64,000 bases of DNA from Curtobacterium sp. GC_Cur_3 (GTDB lineage Bacteria > Actinomycetota > Actinomycetes > Actinomycetales > Microbacteriaceae): the NCBI RefSeq assembly GCF_026544205.1, contig NZ_JALNUI010000018.1, positions 22,388-86,387 of the forward strand. The letters are read 5' to 3'. The notes under the pieces are model-generated. The model was given only the letters and a program-made list of their open reading frames with translations. It was not told the origin of the DNA and did not search any database. Positions 8,194 to 17,408 of this stretch are shown piece after piece (within the stretch, counting starts at the first letter, position 1; each line of letters starts with the position of its first letter). Made by a program: the position numbers and the translations under genes.

Positions 8194-9585
8194 CTACTCC
8201 GCCACGTGCCGCGTCCGCGTCGACCCGGTCACCGTCGCGACCGATCCCGTCATGGTCTGAATCGCCCGGCTGATCGTCGGGATCGACGTGGTGACGACGG
8301 CGAGCGAGGACGTGATCGCCTCGATCGACGACGTGGACAGGTGCTCCTGGTGCGAGGAGTGCACCGGGAAGCCCCGGCGCGCCGCGACGACCACGCCGAG
8401 GGACCCGAGCAGCACGACGGCCCCGGCGATCGGCAGCGTCTGCATGCCCGTCATCCCGAGCACCTGCCCGCCGATGGCCGCACCGCCCGCGATGCCGATG
8501 TTCGACGCGCCGTTGACCAGTGCGCCCGCGATGTCGGGGGAGACGCCCCCTGCACGGATCGCCGCCGCCATGAAGAGCGTGCCCGTCGTGCCGTTCGCGG
8601 CCATCCACACGCCGGCGACGACCATCGTCCCGATGATCGACCCGTGCACGAACGGCAGGGCGACGAACGCGGCCGCCATCACCGCGACCGACACGATGAG
8701 CGTCTGCCGGGGCGCGGTGTCGACGAACACGCCGGCCAGCCACAGCCCGATCACGCCGGTGCCGCCGAGGACCAGCAGCGCTCCGCTGACCAGGCCCGTG
8801 TCGAGACCGGCGTCGATCGCGTAGGGGCCGACGTACGTGTACACGATGTAGTGCCCGGCGAAGAGCAGCAGGTCGGCGGCGACGACGGCGAGCAGCCCGG
8901 TGCGCGCCCATGCCCGCGGCGACCCGATGTGCGGCGACGACGTGCCGCGGACGGCCGGCAGGAACACGGCCGCGACGACGGCGAGCGCCGCGGCGCACAC
9001 GGCGACGGACCCGACGGCGGGCCGCCAACCGATCGACTGCCCGATCCCGGTGGCGAGCGGCACGCCGATCACGAACCCGAGCGAGCTGCCCGAGTACACG
9101 AACGCGATCGCCCGGCCGGCGAGGCGCGGGGGCACGATCCGGGTGGCGTACGCCGACGCGACGGAGAAGAACAGGGCGTGTGCGACGCCGCCGACCACGC
9201 GTCCGGCACAGACCACGGCGAACGACGGCGCGAGCGCGACCGTGAGGTTCGACACGGCGTACCCGATCAGGGTGGCGACGAGGACCGCCTTCCGCGGCAG
9301 CCGAGCGGTGAACGACGTCAGCGGCAGCGCGAGGACCGCCACGGCCGCGGCGTACACGGTGATGACGATGCCCATCTGCGACTCGGTGACGCCGAGGTCG
9401 GTGCTCATGGTGCCGAGCAGTCCGACGGGCATCAGCTCGGTGGTGATGGCGAAGAACGTGGCGAGGCCGAGGACGGCGATGCCGACGACGGCCTTCGAGG
9501 TCAGGACGGACGTCGTGACGGACGACGTGGTCGACGCGGTCGACGCGGTCGACGTGGTGGTGACGGACGCGGTGCTCGTGGACAC
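8194..9585 (-). CDS. MFS transporter (DHA1/AraJ-like exporter)
   Basis: A 463-residue major facilitator with about 12 membrane segments. The first helix AVVGIAVLGLATFFAITTEL, followed by STDLGVTESQMG and the loop ARLPRKAVL (motif-A position), matches the DHA1 drug- and sugar-efflux group. Start GTG 9585 is chosen because GAGGAGG lies eight bases upstream; an earlier ATG would add ~50 unconserved residues. The N-terminus is a Ser/Thr run, and the C-terminal ~45 residues are also polar and Ser/Thr-rich. No regulator is adjacent. The substrate is unknown; multidrug or sugar efflux is inference from family. Confidence 0.85.
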   Translation of the reverse strand: MSTSTASVTTTSTASTASTTSSVTTSVLTSKAVVGIAVLGLATFFAITTELMPVGLLGTMSTDLGVTESQMGIVITVYAAAVAVLALPLTSFTARLPRKAVLVATLIGYAVSNLTVALAPSFAVVCAGRVVGGVAHALFFSVASAYATRIVPPRLAGRAIAFVYSGSSLGFVIGVPLATGIGQSIGWRPAVGSVAVCAAALAVVAAVFLPAVRGTSSPHIGSPRAWARTGLLAVVAADLLLFAGHYIVYTYVGPYAIDAGLDTGLVSGALLVLGGTGVIGLWLAGVFVDTAPRQTLIVSVAVMAAAFVALPFVHGSIIGTMVVAGVWMAANGTTGTLFMAAAIRAGGVSPDIAGALVNGASNIGIAGGAAIGGQVLGMTGMQTLPIAGAVVLLGSLGVVVAARRGFPVHSSHQEHLSTSSIEAITSSLAVVTTSIPTISRAIQTMTGSVATVTGSTRTRHVAE

Positions 9586-9798
9586 GGGGCTGACCTCCTC
9601 GGGACGTGGTGGAGCGCGCGACGGGGACGTCACGTCGACGACACCACGACCGGGTCGGTCGGGCAGTGCGCGCTCGCGGGTGTGGGATGTGTGGTTGGTC
9701 ACTCCACGGCGAGTGCGATCCATCCAGTGTCGCACGCCACCACGCAGGAGCGCGAGTGCCCGGAGGAACTTCGAAGGAGCGCTCCAACACTCCTGGCG

Positions 9799-10650
9799 TC
9801 AGAACTCGTTCGTCACCGTGCCGCGCACCCCGCCGCCACGGAGGTCGACCGTCAGCGTGCCACTCAGTGACGACGCCGACAGCGACACCGACCCGTGCAG
9901 CGCGTCCTGCCGCGGGTAGCAGGCACTCGTCGCGTGCCGGCGGTCGGCGGTCGCGACGAGGCAGATTGTCGCCCGGTCCGTGCCGACCCCGGCCCACACG
10001 GCCCAGGGTGTGGCGGCGTCGTCCCCGCTGAGCGACCGGTTCGTGAAGACGAGTCGCGTCGTGTGCAGGCTGACCGGCGCCTCGAAGGCCCCCGGCAGCT
10101 GGTCGGCGTAGGTCTGCGGCGCGTCGAGCAGCTGCTCGAGCGTCACCGACCCGGCCGTCGGGGTCACCGAGGGCGACGAGGGCGTGACCGGGTGGGCGGT
10201 CCCGATCGCGAGCCCTGTCCCGAACGCCACGACGACCACGGCCGCGACGCCGCCGGCCACCCACGGTCGTGCCAGCGCCCACCGTGCCAGTCGGAGCGGC
10301 CTGGTCCACGGCCGTCCCGGTGCCTGGGTCTGCGCGGCCTCCTGGTCGCCGACGTCGCCCGGGGCAGGACCGTCGACCGGCACCCGGTCCGGCAGGTCGT
10401 CACCGTCATCCGGCACCCGTTCCGGCAGGTGGCCACGGCCGGCCTGGAGGCTCGTGTCGGCCTGGTCGCGCGGCTCCGCCTGCACGACACGGGTCGCGTC
10501 AGGCACCGATGCACGGACCCCACGTCCGCGCTGCAGGTCCCCGAGGGCGATCCGCGCCCTCGCGGCTTCCGCCTCGCTGGATCCTGCGCCCCAGGCGATG
10601 CCCTCGAGGCGCGCGCGTTCGACAGCGGTGTCGCGGTCGTCGTCGGCCAT
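9799..10650 (-). CDS. Single-pass membrane protein of unknown function
   Basis: About 283 residues. A charged, Asp/Arg-rich cytoplasmic part (1-125) precedes one transmembrane helix (~128-150, with a run of Val/Ala) and a ~130-residue outer domain. The outer domain contains LEQLLDAPQTYADQLPG and two Cys (CLVATA, ACYPRQD). The arrangement recalls anti-sigma-like or sensor proteins, but I recognise no domain. ATG 10650 has GGGAG six bases upstream; ATG 10692 is an alternative adding 14 residues. It is divergent from a small acidic ORF. Confidence 0.6.
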   Translation of the reverse strand: MADDDRDTAVERARLEGIAWGAGSSEAEAARARIALGDLQRGRGVRASVPDATRVVQAEPRDQADTSLQAGRGHLPERVPDDGDDLPDRVPVDGPAPGDVGDQEAAQTQAPGRPWTRPLRLARWALARPWVAGGVAAVVVVAFGTGLAIGTAHPVTPSSPSVTPTAGSVTLEQLLDAPQTYADQLPGAFEAPVSLHTTRLVFTNRSLSGDDAATPWAVWAGVGTDRATICLVATADRRHATSACYPRQDALHGSVSLSASSLSGTLTVDLRGGGVRGTVTNEF

Positions 10651-10748
10651 GCGCACTCCCGGGCTCCGGTCGTTGCTCTCGTCGGTTCTCATGCTGGCAC
10701 TCCGACCGCTCCGGCGCGCACCCAGATCGGGGGGAGTACGCCGGTGAC

Positions 10749-10943
10749 ATGACAGACGCACGCGAGCCCGACCCCGAGACCCTCGAGCCGCTCAGCCACG
10801 ACACCCAGTCCGGCGAGGCCGACTACGTCGCGACGAGCCCCGGCGGCAGCGGCACCGAGCGCCACGTCCCGCTCCCGTCGGAGGAGCAGGGACGCGACAC
10901 CGAGTACGACCCGGTCGACGAGGGCCCGAAGCACGAGGGCTGA
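10749..10943 (+). CDS. Small acidic hypothetical protein
   Basis: A 64-residue hydrophilic protein rich in Asp, Glu, Ser and Pro, with no membrane segment and no recognised motif. It probably lacks a fixed fold. The ATG has no strong ribosome-binding site. It lies between the divergent single-pass protein and the converging YidC-like gene. Codon use has the high third-position GC of real genes here. Function unknown. Confidence 0.55.
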   Translation: MTDAREPDPETLEPLSHDTQSGEADYVATSPGGSGTERHVPLPSEEQGRDTEYDPVDEGPKHEG

Positions 10944-10949
10944 GTCGCG

Positions 10950-11687
10950 TCAGCGCACCAGTCGCCGCAGCACCGCCCGCTCCCCGTACGTCCACGTGGC
11001 ACTCGTCACGACGTAGAGGGCTGCGGCGAGCGGTGCGATCGCGGCGAAGACCACCGTCAGGAACGGCGCCCACCGTCCGATCACGGTCGCGGCACCGGCG
11101 CCGGGCACGTCGACGTCCGGCGCTGCTGCCGGGTTCCAGTGCAGGGCCGACCGGCGCGTGGCCTCGACCACGACGGCGAGGACGACGAGCAGGACGACCA
11201 CCACCCAGGCGTGCACCCACAGCGGCGAGGCGGCGACCGCGACCAGGGACTGTCCGAGCGATACCCCCGCGAGCGTGGCCTGGAGCAGGACGTTGGACGT
11301 CCCCGCGATGGTCGTGTGCGTGAACAGGGCGTACAGCAGCGAGACGACCGGAGCCTGCGCGAGGACGGGCAGGCACCCGGCGAGGGGTGACACGTGTTCG
11401 GCGGTGTACAGCGCCTGCACGGCACGCTGCAGCCGCTCCCGGTCGGCACCGTGCCGCTTCCGGAGTGCGGCGAGCTGCGGCGCGAGTCGGCGGCGGTCCC
11501 GTTCCGCCCGGACCTGCAGGACGGACAGGGGCACGAGCGCGGCGCGCACGACGAGGGTGACGAGCACGACGGCCAGCGCCGCGGCCAGCGGCCCCGCCAC
11601 GGGGGAGAGGGCTCCGGCGAGCGAGGCGAGCAGGTCGGCGCCGAGCTGCAGCAGCGCGCCGACGACGGGCAGGGTGGAGAGGTCCAT
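10950..11687 (-). CDS. YidC/Oxa1-family membrane insertase paralogue
   Basis: A 245-residue Oxa1-family protein with five likely membrane segments. The stretch VRAALVPLSVLQVRAERDRRRLAP includes the hallmark Arg in the groove helix. The cytoplasmic hairpin LRKRHGADRERLQRAVQALY and the segment PLAGCLPVLAQAPVV match the family. At 245 residues it is shorter than the main ~300-residue actinobacterial YidC next to rpmH-rnpA, so this is probably a second copy. It follows the DUF6412-like gene by 63 bases on the same strand, a likely two-gene operon. Confidence 0.85.
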   Translation of the reverse strand: MDLSTLPVVGALLQLGADLLASLAGALSPVAGPLAAALAVVLVTLVVRAALVPLSVLQVRAERDRRRLAPQLAALRKRHGADRERLQRAVQALYTAEHVSPLAGCLPVLAQAPVVSLLYALFTHTTIAGTSNVLLQATLAGVSLGQSLVAVAASPLWVHAWVVVVLLVVLAVVVEATRRSALHWNPAAAPDVDVPGAGAATVIGRWAPFLTVVFAAIAPLAAALYVVTSATWTYGERAVLRRLVR

Positions 11688-11750
11688 GACGGTTCCGTTC
11701 GAGTGGGGTGGTCGGGGTCACGTGTGCGACCCGCCACCGATCGATCGGCG

Positions 11751-12035
11751 TCAGGTCGCGGGGAGCACCCCTGGGGCCCTCGGACGCGCGTGGCCCGCGG
11801 CGTCGGGGTGGCTCCACGTGATCCGCGTGATCACGTCGACGTGACGGTCGGCCTCGGACGCTGCCGGACCGACCCGGACACCGAGCACCAGTGCGACCAG
11901 CTGCGCGACGACCACGGCGGCAGCGACGGCGGCGACACCGAGTGCGGCCACGGCGAGCAGCGGCAGGACGCCCGTGGTGGGGTCCACGGTGAGCAGCGCG
12001 GCGACGGCGCGCAGGATCACCTCGATGACGGTCAT
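11751..12035 (-). CDS. Small membrane protein, DUF6412-like
   Basis: A 94-residue protein with two hydrophobic helices (residues ~5-20 and ~22-52, the second Ala/Val-rich) and a polar C-terminal tail containing ITWSHPDAAGHARPRAPG. I believe it belongs to DUF6412, a family I associate with a YidC-like neighbour in Microbacteriaceae, but that is from memory. It is upstream of and co-directional with the YidC paralogue, suggesting an accessory role in insertion or as its client. ATG 12035 is used. The frame stays open upstream but without supporting features. Confidence 0.65.
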   Translation of the reverse strand: MTVIEVILRAVAALLTVDPTTGVLPLLAVAALGVAAVAAAVVVAQLVALVLGVRVGPAASEADRHVDVITRITWSHPDAAGHARPRAPGVLPAT

Positions 12036-12101
12036 GGTCCGTTCAGCGTAACCCCCGCGTGCCGCCGACCCGTGGTGCGCCGGGCACGGGAGGATCGCCG
12101 C

Positions 12102-12581
12102 ATGACCTCCCCGAGCACCCCCGCGACGCTGGCGCTGGAGCGTGCGGGCGTGCCGTTCGTCCCACACGTGTACGAGCACCACGAGACGGCGACGAACTTC
12201 GGTGAAGAGGCCGCAGCCGCACTCGGCCTCCGCGAGGAGCAGGTGTTCAAGACGCTCGTCGTGTCCGTCGACGGCGCACTGGCGGTGGCGATCGTCCCCG
12301 TGGCCAACCGGCTCGACCTCAAGGCCATCGCCGCGGCGGTCGGTGGCAAGAAGGCGAGCCTCGCCGACCCGGCCCTGGCGGAGAAGCGCACCGGCTACGT
12401 CGTGGGTGGCATCAGCCCGGTGGGGCAGCGCTCGAAGATCCGCACGGTGCTCGACGCGTCGGCGTCCGACTACCCGACGATCTTCGTCTCCGGCGGTCGT
12501 CGCGGGTTCGACATCGAGATCGCGCCGGCAGACCTCCTCCGCGTCACGGAAGCGACCACGGCGGCCATCGCGCGGACCTGA
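12102..12581 (+). CDS. ybaK: Cys-tRNA(Pro)/aminoacyl-tRNA deacylase, YbaK/EbsC type
   Basis: A 159-residue YbaK-fold protein that hydrolyses mischarged tRNA, typically Cys-tRNA(Pro). Family signatures are visible: FVPHVYEHHE near the start, EQVFKTLVVSVDG with the essential Lys, KKASLADPALAEKRTGYVVGGISPVG, and FVSGGRRGFDIEIAPADLL. Length is normal. ATG 12102 follows GGGAGG by seven bases. It is divergent from the DUF6412/YidC pair and upstream of, but separately controlled from, the Clp ATPase gene. Confidence 0.92.
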   Translation: MTSPSTPATLALERAGVPFVPHVYEHHETATNFGEEAAAALGLREEQVFKTLVVSVDGALAVAIVPVANRLDLKAIAAAVGGKKASLADPALAEKRTGYVVGGISPVGQRSKIRTVLDASASDYPTIFVSGGRRGFDIEIAPADLLRVTEATTAAIART

Positions 12582-12639
12582 GTCGGGTCGGCGCAACTTT
12601 CTTCCACGACCGGGAATGCCCCGGTACCCCCTGCGTTGC

Positions 12640-12660
12640 ATTGAGTCGAAGGCACTCAAG
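12640..12660. promoter_or_regulatory. HAIR box, probable HspR operator
   Basis: ATTGAGT, seven bases, then ACTCAAG. This matches the HspR-associated inverted repeat CTTGAGT-N7-ACTCAAG in 13 of 14 arm positions. It ends 18 bases before the TTG start of the Clp ATPase gene, directly in front of its AGGAGG ribosome-binding site. Heat-shock repression by HspR is known for clpB and dnaK in actinobacteria; here it is inferred. Confidence 0.75.
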
Positions 12661-12678
12661 TACCCCCAGGAGGTCCCG

Positions 12679-15267
12679 TTGCCAGAACAATCCGGCCCCA
12701 TCGGCGGGCGTGACTCGTTCGACGAGTTCCTCGCACGCCTCCTCGCCGCCCAGAACACCGGCCAGCAGCGCTCCATGCCGTTCGGCCGCCCCGTCGACAT
12801 CACCCGACTGCTCAGCCGTCGCACCCACGAGATGCTCCAGCGCACCGCCGAGTACGCGGTCGAGCAGGGACAGCGGGAGATCGACGCCCTGCACGTCCTG
12901 CACGTGCTCGTCCGCACGCAGCCGTTCGACGCCGTCGTCCGGTCCGCGGGCGTCGACCCCGAGCGCCTCGCGGCCGAGGTCGAACAGCGCCTCCCCGCCC
13001 CGTCGTCCGAGCCCGTCGAGGGCCGTCCCGCGCTGACGGCCTCCGCCCAGCGGATCCTCGTCGAGGCCACCCAGGCCGCACGCGGCTTCGGCAGCACCTA
13101 CACCGACCCCGAGCACGTCTTCTTCGCGCTCGTCATGGACCAGGAGACGGTCACCGGCCAGCTCCTCGCGAACGCCGGGATCACCCCGGCCGTCATGCAG
13201 TCCTACGCACAGCAGGCCGCCAACGCGGCACGAGAGAGGCACCCCATGCCAGGCACCAGCGAAGCGGCTGACACCCGCACCGACAGCGAGACGCCGACGC
13301 TCGACCAGTTCGGCACCGACCTCACCCAGCGCGCCCGCGACGGCCACATCGACCCGGTGATCGGCCGCGCTGACGAGATCGAGCAGACCGTCGAGATCCT
13401 GCTCCGTCGGTCCAAGAACAACCCCGTCCTGATCGGTGAGCCCGGCGTCGGCAAGACCGCGATCGTCGAGGGGCTCGCCCAGCGCATCGTCGACGGCGAC
13501 GTCCCCGCCCTGCTGCAGGGCAAGCGCGTCGTCGCCCTCGACCTGCCCGGCATGCTCGCGGGCACCCGGTACCGCGGTGACTTCGAGGAGCGCCTGACGA
13601 AGGCCCTCGACGAGATCAGCGCGCACGCCGACGAGCTCATCGTGTTCGTCGACGAGCTGCACACCGTCGTCGGGGCGGGTGGCGGCGGCGAGGGCGGCTC
13701 GATGGACGCGGGCAACATCCTCAAGCCGCGCCTGGCCCGGGGCGACCTGCACATGGTCGGCGCCACCACGCTCTCGGAGTACCGCCGGATCGAGAAGGAC
13801 GCCGCGCTCGAGCGGCGCTTCCAGCCCGTCACGGTGGGGGAGCCGAGCGTCGAGGACGCGGTCGCGATCCTCACCGGGCTCAGCCCGCGGTACGCCGAGC
13901 ACCACGGCGTCACCTACACGGAGGGCGCCCTCCGCGCCGCGGTCGAGCTCTCGCACCGCTACGTCACGGACCGGCACCTGCCCGACAAGGCGATCGACCT
14001 CATCGACCAGGCGGGCGCACGCAGCCGCCTCCTCCGATCGGGGGACGTCGACGTCGAGGCGCTCCGTGACCAGCTCGCCGAGCTGATGGCGGAGAAGGAC
14101 CGCGCGGTCGCCGAGGAGCGCTACGAGGAGGCGTCTCGCCTCCGCGACCAGACCGCCGACCTGGAGGCCCGGATCACCGCCGCCGGATCGGCGGACGCAG
14201 GGCGCGCCTCCCGTCCGGACCAGGCCGACTCCGTGATCACGGAGGCCGACATCGCGGCCGTCGTGTCCCGCGCCACCGGCATCCCCGCGGCCCGGCTCAC
14301 CCAGGGTGACCGGACGCGTCTCGCCCGACTGGAGGACGAGCTGCACGAGCGGGTCGTCGGACAGGAGGATGCGGTGCGCGCCATCGCGACCGCCGTCCGC
14401 CGCAGCCGGACCGGGATGGGCGACCCGGATCGTCCGGTCGGGAGCTTCCTGTTCCTCGGACCGACCGGTGTCGGCAAGACCGAGCTCGCGAAGGCCCTCG
14501 CGTCGTCGCTGTTCGGGGACGAGTCGGCCATGCTCCGCTTCGACATGAGCGAGTTCGGCGAGCGGCACACCGTGTCCCGACTGGTCGGTGCCCCTCCCGG
14601 GTACGTCGGCTACGACGAGGCCGGCCAGCTGACCGAGCGCGTCCGCCGCAACCCGTACTCGGTGATCCTGCTCGACGAGGTCGAGAAGGCGCACCCCGAC
14701 GTGTTCAACCTGCTGCTGCAGGTGCTCGACGACGGTCGACTCACGGACGGACAGGGCCGCACGGTCGACTTCCGCAACACCGTGGTCATCATGACGTCCA
14801 ACATCGGGTCGGAGTTCCTCGCGTCGCGCTCCGGCGCCCTCGGGTTCTCCGCGTCGGCGGACGGCGGCTACGGCGAGGACGACCTCCGGAACCGCGTGAT
14901 GGGCAAGCTGCGCGAGTCGATGCGCCCCGAGTTCATCAACCGCATCGACGAGATCGTGCTCTTCCGCAAGCTCGACCGGACGCACCTGCGCTCGATCGTG
15001 TCGCTGCTGCTGGCCGACACCTCCCTGCGCCTCATCGCGCAGGACATGGTGCTCTCGGTCGACGAGGCCGCGGTCGACTGGCTCGCCGAGCACGGGTACG
15101 AGCCCGAGTACGGCGCCCGACCGCTCCGTCGCCTGATCCAGCGCGAGGTCGACGACCGCGTCGCGACGCTCGTGGTCGAGGGTGCCGTGCAGGCCGGTGA
15201 CACCGTCCGCATCGAGGTGTCGGGTGGGTCGCTCGTCGCTCGTGTCTCCGCACCGGCGACCGTCTAG
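12679..15267 (+). CDS. Clp-family AAA+ unfoldase, ClpC-like
   Basis: An 862-residue two-AAA+ chaperone. Residues ~45-185 hold the duplicated Clp N-domain. AAA1 has Walker [10 protein letters not shown] and Walker [12 protein letters not shown]2 has GPTGVGKTE and [10 protein letters not shown]. Between them is a short UVR-type coiled coil ([20 protein letters not shown]), as in ClpC, not the long M-domain of ClpB. ALGFS in AAA2 fits the ClpP-docking loop, so it probably feeds ClpP. A linker near residues 495-517 includes [10 protein letters not shown], encoded by a repeat word (see findings). The TTG start has AGGAGG six bases upstream; other starts are far off. The HAIR box suggests a stress-induced paralogue. 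Confidence 0.9.
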   Translation: MPEQSGPIGGRDSFDEFLARLLAAQNTGQQRSMPFGRPVDITRLLSRRTHEMLQRTAEYAVEQGQREIDALHVLHVLVRTQPFDAVVRSAGVDPERLAAEVEQRLPAPSSEPVEGRPALTASAQRILVEATQAARGFGSTYTDPEHVFFALVMDQETVTGQLLANAGITPAVMQSYAQQAANAARERHPMPGTSEAADTRTDSETPTLDQFGTDLTQRARDGHIDPVIGRADEIEQTVEILLRRSKNNPVLIGEPGVGKTAIVEGLAQRIVDGDVPALLQGKRVVALDLPGMLAGTRYRGDFEERLTKALDEISAHADELIVFVDELHTVVGAGGGGEGGSMDAGNILKPRLARGDLHMVGATTLSEYRRIEKDAALERRFQPVTVGEPSVEDAVAILTGLSPRYAEHHGVTYTEGALRAAVELSHRYVTDRHLPDKAIDLIDQAGARSRLLRSGDVDVEALRDQLAELMAEKDRAVAEERYEEASRLRDQTADLEARITAAGSADAGRASRPDQADSVITEADIAAVVSRATGIPAARLTQGDRTRLARLEDELHERVVGQEDAVRAIATAVRRSRTGMGDPDRPVGSFLFLGPTGVGKTELAKALASSLFGDESAMLRFDMSEFGERHTVSRLVGAPPGYVGYDEAGQLTERVRRNPYSVILLDEVEKAHPDVFNLLLQVLDDGRLTDGQGRTVDFRNTVVIMTSNIGSEFLASRSGALGFSASADGGYGEDDLRNRVMGKLRESMRPEFINRIDEIVLFRKLDRTHLRSIVSLLLADTSLRLIAQDMVLSVDEAAVDWLAEHGYEPEYGARPLRRLIQREVDDRVATLVVEGAVQAGDTVRIEVSGGSLVARVSAPATV

Positions 15268-15280
15268 TCGCACCACCCCT

Positions 15281-15314
15281 GAACGCCCCGGGACCGATCG
15301 GTCCCGGGGCGTTC
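15281..15314 (+). terminator. Clp gene terminator
   Basis: A perfect 15-bp stem (15281-15295 with 15300-15314) around GATC, 13 bases after the Clp stop codon. Confidence 0.8.
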
Positions 15315-15459
15315 TCGTGTGTTCAGTTCTGCAATTCCGACGCATTTCGTGGAATGGGTTGCGCGGGCGGGGAGGATGTCGCTACTGTTCACACGTCGCG
15401 AACACACTTCCCGACAGCATCAGTTGCATTTCCCGACCCGTGCCGAAAGGGGGCCGACC

Positions 15460-15540
15460 ATGATCTCGATCATCATCACCACGCAGACGCCGTTCCGTGC
15501 AGTCCGTGGGACCACCGGCTCCTTCCCCGGGTCCCGCTGA
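15460..15540 (+). CDS. Possible 26-residue peptide
   Basis: A short frame with a strong ribosome-binding site (AAAGGGGG, eight bases before ATG) and a TACTGT -10-like hexamer at 15383-15388. The product begins MISIIITTQTPF and ends in a Gly/Ser/Arg tail. It could be a leader peptide or a small protein; there is no recognised family. The transcript would read on into the untranslated stretch before the next gene. Confidence 0.3.
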   Translation: MISIIITTQTPFRAVRGTTGSFPGSR

Positions 15541-15901
15541 CGCGACCGCGTCCGCCACGCACAGGCTCACCGCCACGCACTGGTCCGTCGCCGCGACGGC
15601 CCGCCGGTCCTGTCCACCTCGGCCGCTCCAGGCTGACGCCGAGCACTGCTCGCGTCCTGGTCGTCTGCCGTTGATCCTCCTGGATCAACGACGCTGACCC
15701 TGTCGTGCAGGACCGTGGAATGTGTCCGGAATGCCGTTCGAGCGTGCGGATGCGTGTCGTCGCGGAATGTCGATCCACATTCTCATCGCCGATCCGTGTG
15801 CATTCTGCACGCACATCGGACGATCCTCCCTGCCCGGTCGCCGGCTGATTCGTCGCGCCCCGGGATCCAAGCCACACCCGTACCCAGAACCGGTGACCAC
15901 C
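15541..15901. other. Intergenic stretch with a hairpin and GGAATG words
   Basis: No convincing gene. A 9-bp hairpin (CGTTGATCC, loop TCCT, GGATCAACG) lies at 15669-15690. GGAATG occurs at 15717 and again 11 bases later at 15728, and GAATGT-N6-ACATTC forms an inverted repeat at 15765-15782. GTGGAATG also occurs near 15349, upstream of the small peptide. These could be regulator half-sites for the gene at 15902. Nothing else was seen. Confidence 0.35.
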
Positions 15902-16135
15902 ATGTCCACGAAGTCCGTCCTCCGCCCGCCCGGCGCGACCACAGCAGCCCGCTCGGTCTCCCTGACCGACCGGCTCGCGATGCGCCTCGGGATGGCACTC
16001 ATCGTCTGGAGTCGACGCACCCGCGCGAAGCGGCCGCCCGTCGACCTCTTCCTCGCCGAACAGCTCCGCCAGGAGCGTGCTGGGCGCGAAGCCGAGTGGG
16101 TGATGCTCGGCGCCACGATGCACATGTGGCGATGA
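15902..16135 (+). CDS. Small basic hypothetical protein
   Basis: A 77-residue protein. A short polar N-terminus is followed by SLTDRLAMRLGMALIVWSRR, an amphipathic, possibly membrane-touching helix, then a charged helical region (LFLAEQLRQERAGREAEW). It ends MLGATMHMWR. No family recognised. It lies alone after a 361-base intergenic stretch carrying repeated GGAATG words that may control it. The ATG has no obvious ribosome-binding site. Confidence 0.55.
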   Translation: MSTKSVLRPPGATTAARSVSLTDRLAMRLGMALIVWSRRTRAKRPPVDLFLAEQLRQERAGREAEWVMLGATMHMWR

Positions 16136-16153
16136 GCGCACCGACCACCACCG

Positions 16154-16191
16154 ACGGGTGGTCCGACCGTCTCGACGGCCGGGCCACCCGT
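16154..16191. terminator. Two-tier hairpin between converging genes
   Basis: A 12-bp outer stem (16154-16165 with 16180-16191, one G-U pair) encloses CCGT-CTCG-ACGG. It lies between the converging small gene and the cellulase gene and can serve both. Confidence 0.7.
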
Positions 16192-16199
16192 TCCTCGTG

Positions 16200-17249
16200 T
16201 CACCGCCGGTTCGCCACCAGGGCCTGCGCATAAGCGGACCACCACTTGCCGGCAGCCGGACCGCCGTTGCACGTGCCGTCGCTCGACCCCGGGGTCTTCA
16301 CCCAGAGGAGCGCGTCCATCGCGGTCGTGCCGGCGCTGACCCGCGGCGTCTGCCCGAGCCCCGCACCGGTCGGGTTGCACCACGTGCCCTTCCACCCACG
16401 GCCGTTCCGCGAGACGTCCACGACGTAGTGCGACCCACTGGTCAGCGCGCTCACGCGGTCGGCGTACGCGCGCTCCTGGTCGACCGGCTGGAAGTTCGCG
16501 ACGTTCGTGAAGAACCCGCGCGCCTCGGCGACGCCGGCCGACCGCAGCAGCGCCGCCTGCGCCTCGGGCGTGTTCCACGTGCTGTTGCCGCCGTCGAGGT
16601 ACGCGGGCACACCGGCCGCTGAGAGTGCGGCCACGGCCTGCGCGAGCAGCGGCGGACGCGTCGCGGCCTCGCTCGTGCACCGGGGGAGCGCCGAGAGCGA
16701 GTCCGGTTCGACCAGGACCACCGCTCGGTGTCCGCGGAGGTCGTCCGCGATCCGCTGGTTCCACGCGACGTAGTCGGCGGCGGAGACGCCTCCGGCCGAG
16801 TAGCCGCCGCAGTCCCGGTTCGGGATCGCGTAGGTGACGAACACGGGCGTCCGGCCGGCTGCCTCAGCTGCCGCCAGTGTGCGCGCGAGGTACCGGTCGA
16901 GCATGTCGCCCCGGAACCACTCGCCGAGCCAGGTCGCGACGGGCTGCGCGGCGATCGTCCGCGCCGCAGCGACCCCCGCGGTGTCGCCGGACGCGGTCAG
17001 CGCGGTCACCGCCTGGGCCGCCTGGCTGTCGGGCTGAACGAACAGGCCGCCGGCGAAGACCTGTCCGGTGGTCGCGGTGCGGATGGTCGCGGTCGTCACG
17101 GTCGGTGCTGCCTGGGCCGGCTGCGCCGGGCCGGAGGTGGCGACCCCGGCGAGTGTCGCCAGCGCGGTGATCGCGGCAGCGACGGTGAGTCTGTTGCTGG
17201 TCGTGCTGCCTGTGCGGTTCCTGGTCGTGATCCTGGTGCGTTCGTCCAC
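16200..17249 (-). CDS. Secreted glycoside hydrolase family 6 cellulase
   Basis: A 349-residue GH6 protein that should cleave beta-1,4-glucan by inversion. Residues ~1-48 are a long signal peptide (basic Thr/Arg-rich start, hydrophobic TVAAAITALATLAGVA, PAQAAP end). Catalytic-domain landmarks are VFVTYAIPNRDCGGYSAGG, VVLVEPDSL, PAYLDGGNSTWN and VVDVSRNGRGWKGTWCNPTG, which carry the conserved acidic and substrate-binding residues. There is no carbohydrate-binding module or linker, so it is the catalytic domain only. Start GTG 17249 follows GGGGAG. Plant-associated Curtobacterium commonly carry such enzymes, which fits the proposed host. Confidence 0.92.
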   Translation of the reverse strand: MDERTRITTRNRTGSTTSNRLTVAAAITALATLAGVATSGPAQPAQAAPTVTTATIRTATTGQVFAGGLFVQPDSQAAQAVTALTASGDTAGVAAARTIAAQPVATWLGEWFRGDMLDRYLARTLAAAEAAGRTPVFVTYAIPNRDCGGYSAGGVSAADYVAWNQRIADDLRGHRAVVLVEPDSLSALPRCTSEAATRPPLLAQAVAALSAAGVPAYLDGGNSTWNTPEAQAALLRSAGVAEARGFFTNVANFQPVDQERAYADRVSALTSGSHYVVDVSRNGRGWKGTWCNPTGAGLGQTPRVSAGTTAMDALLWVKTPGSSDGTCNGGPAAGKWWSAYAQALVANRR

Positions 17250-17408
17250 GGTGTCGCTCCCCTGTCCCTGGCGGCGGGCGCCCGGTGCGCCCGTGTCCCG
17301 ACCGGTCCAGGGGACCCCGAGCCGCGGTCCGTCGGCCAGGACCAGAACGAGGGGTTGACCGTCCGGGCGGTGTCCGTGCAGGGCTCGGGCGGACCGTACG
17401 GTTGGTGC

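Noticed and set aside
9776..9785. GGAGCGCTCC palindrome just past the 9799 gene
   Set aside because: A 10-base palindrome is weak evidence in 72% GC DNA; neither terminator nor operator could be supported.
7406..10309. A 967-codon minus-strand frame
   Set aside because: It runs opposite the surface protein and out of frame with the MFS gene; composition is that of a GC shadow.
12544..15345. A 933-codon open frame antisense to the Clp gene
   Set aside because: Shadow of high third-position GC. The product is Arg/Gly/Val/Asp-rich with no domain, and the sense frame is a full Clp protein.
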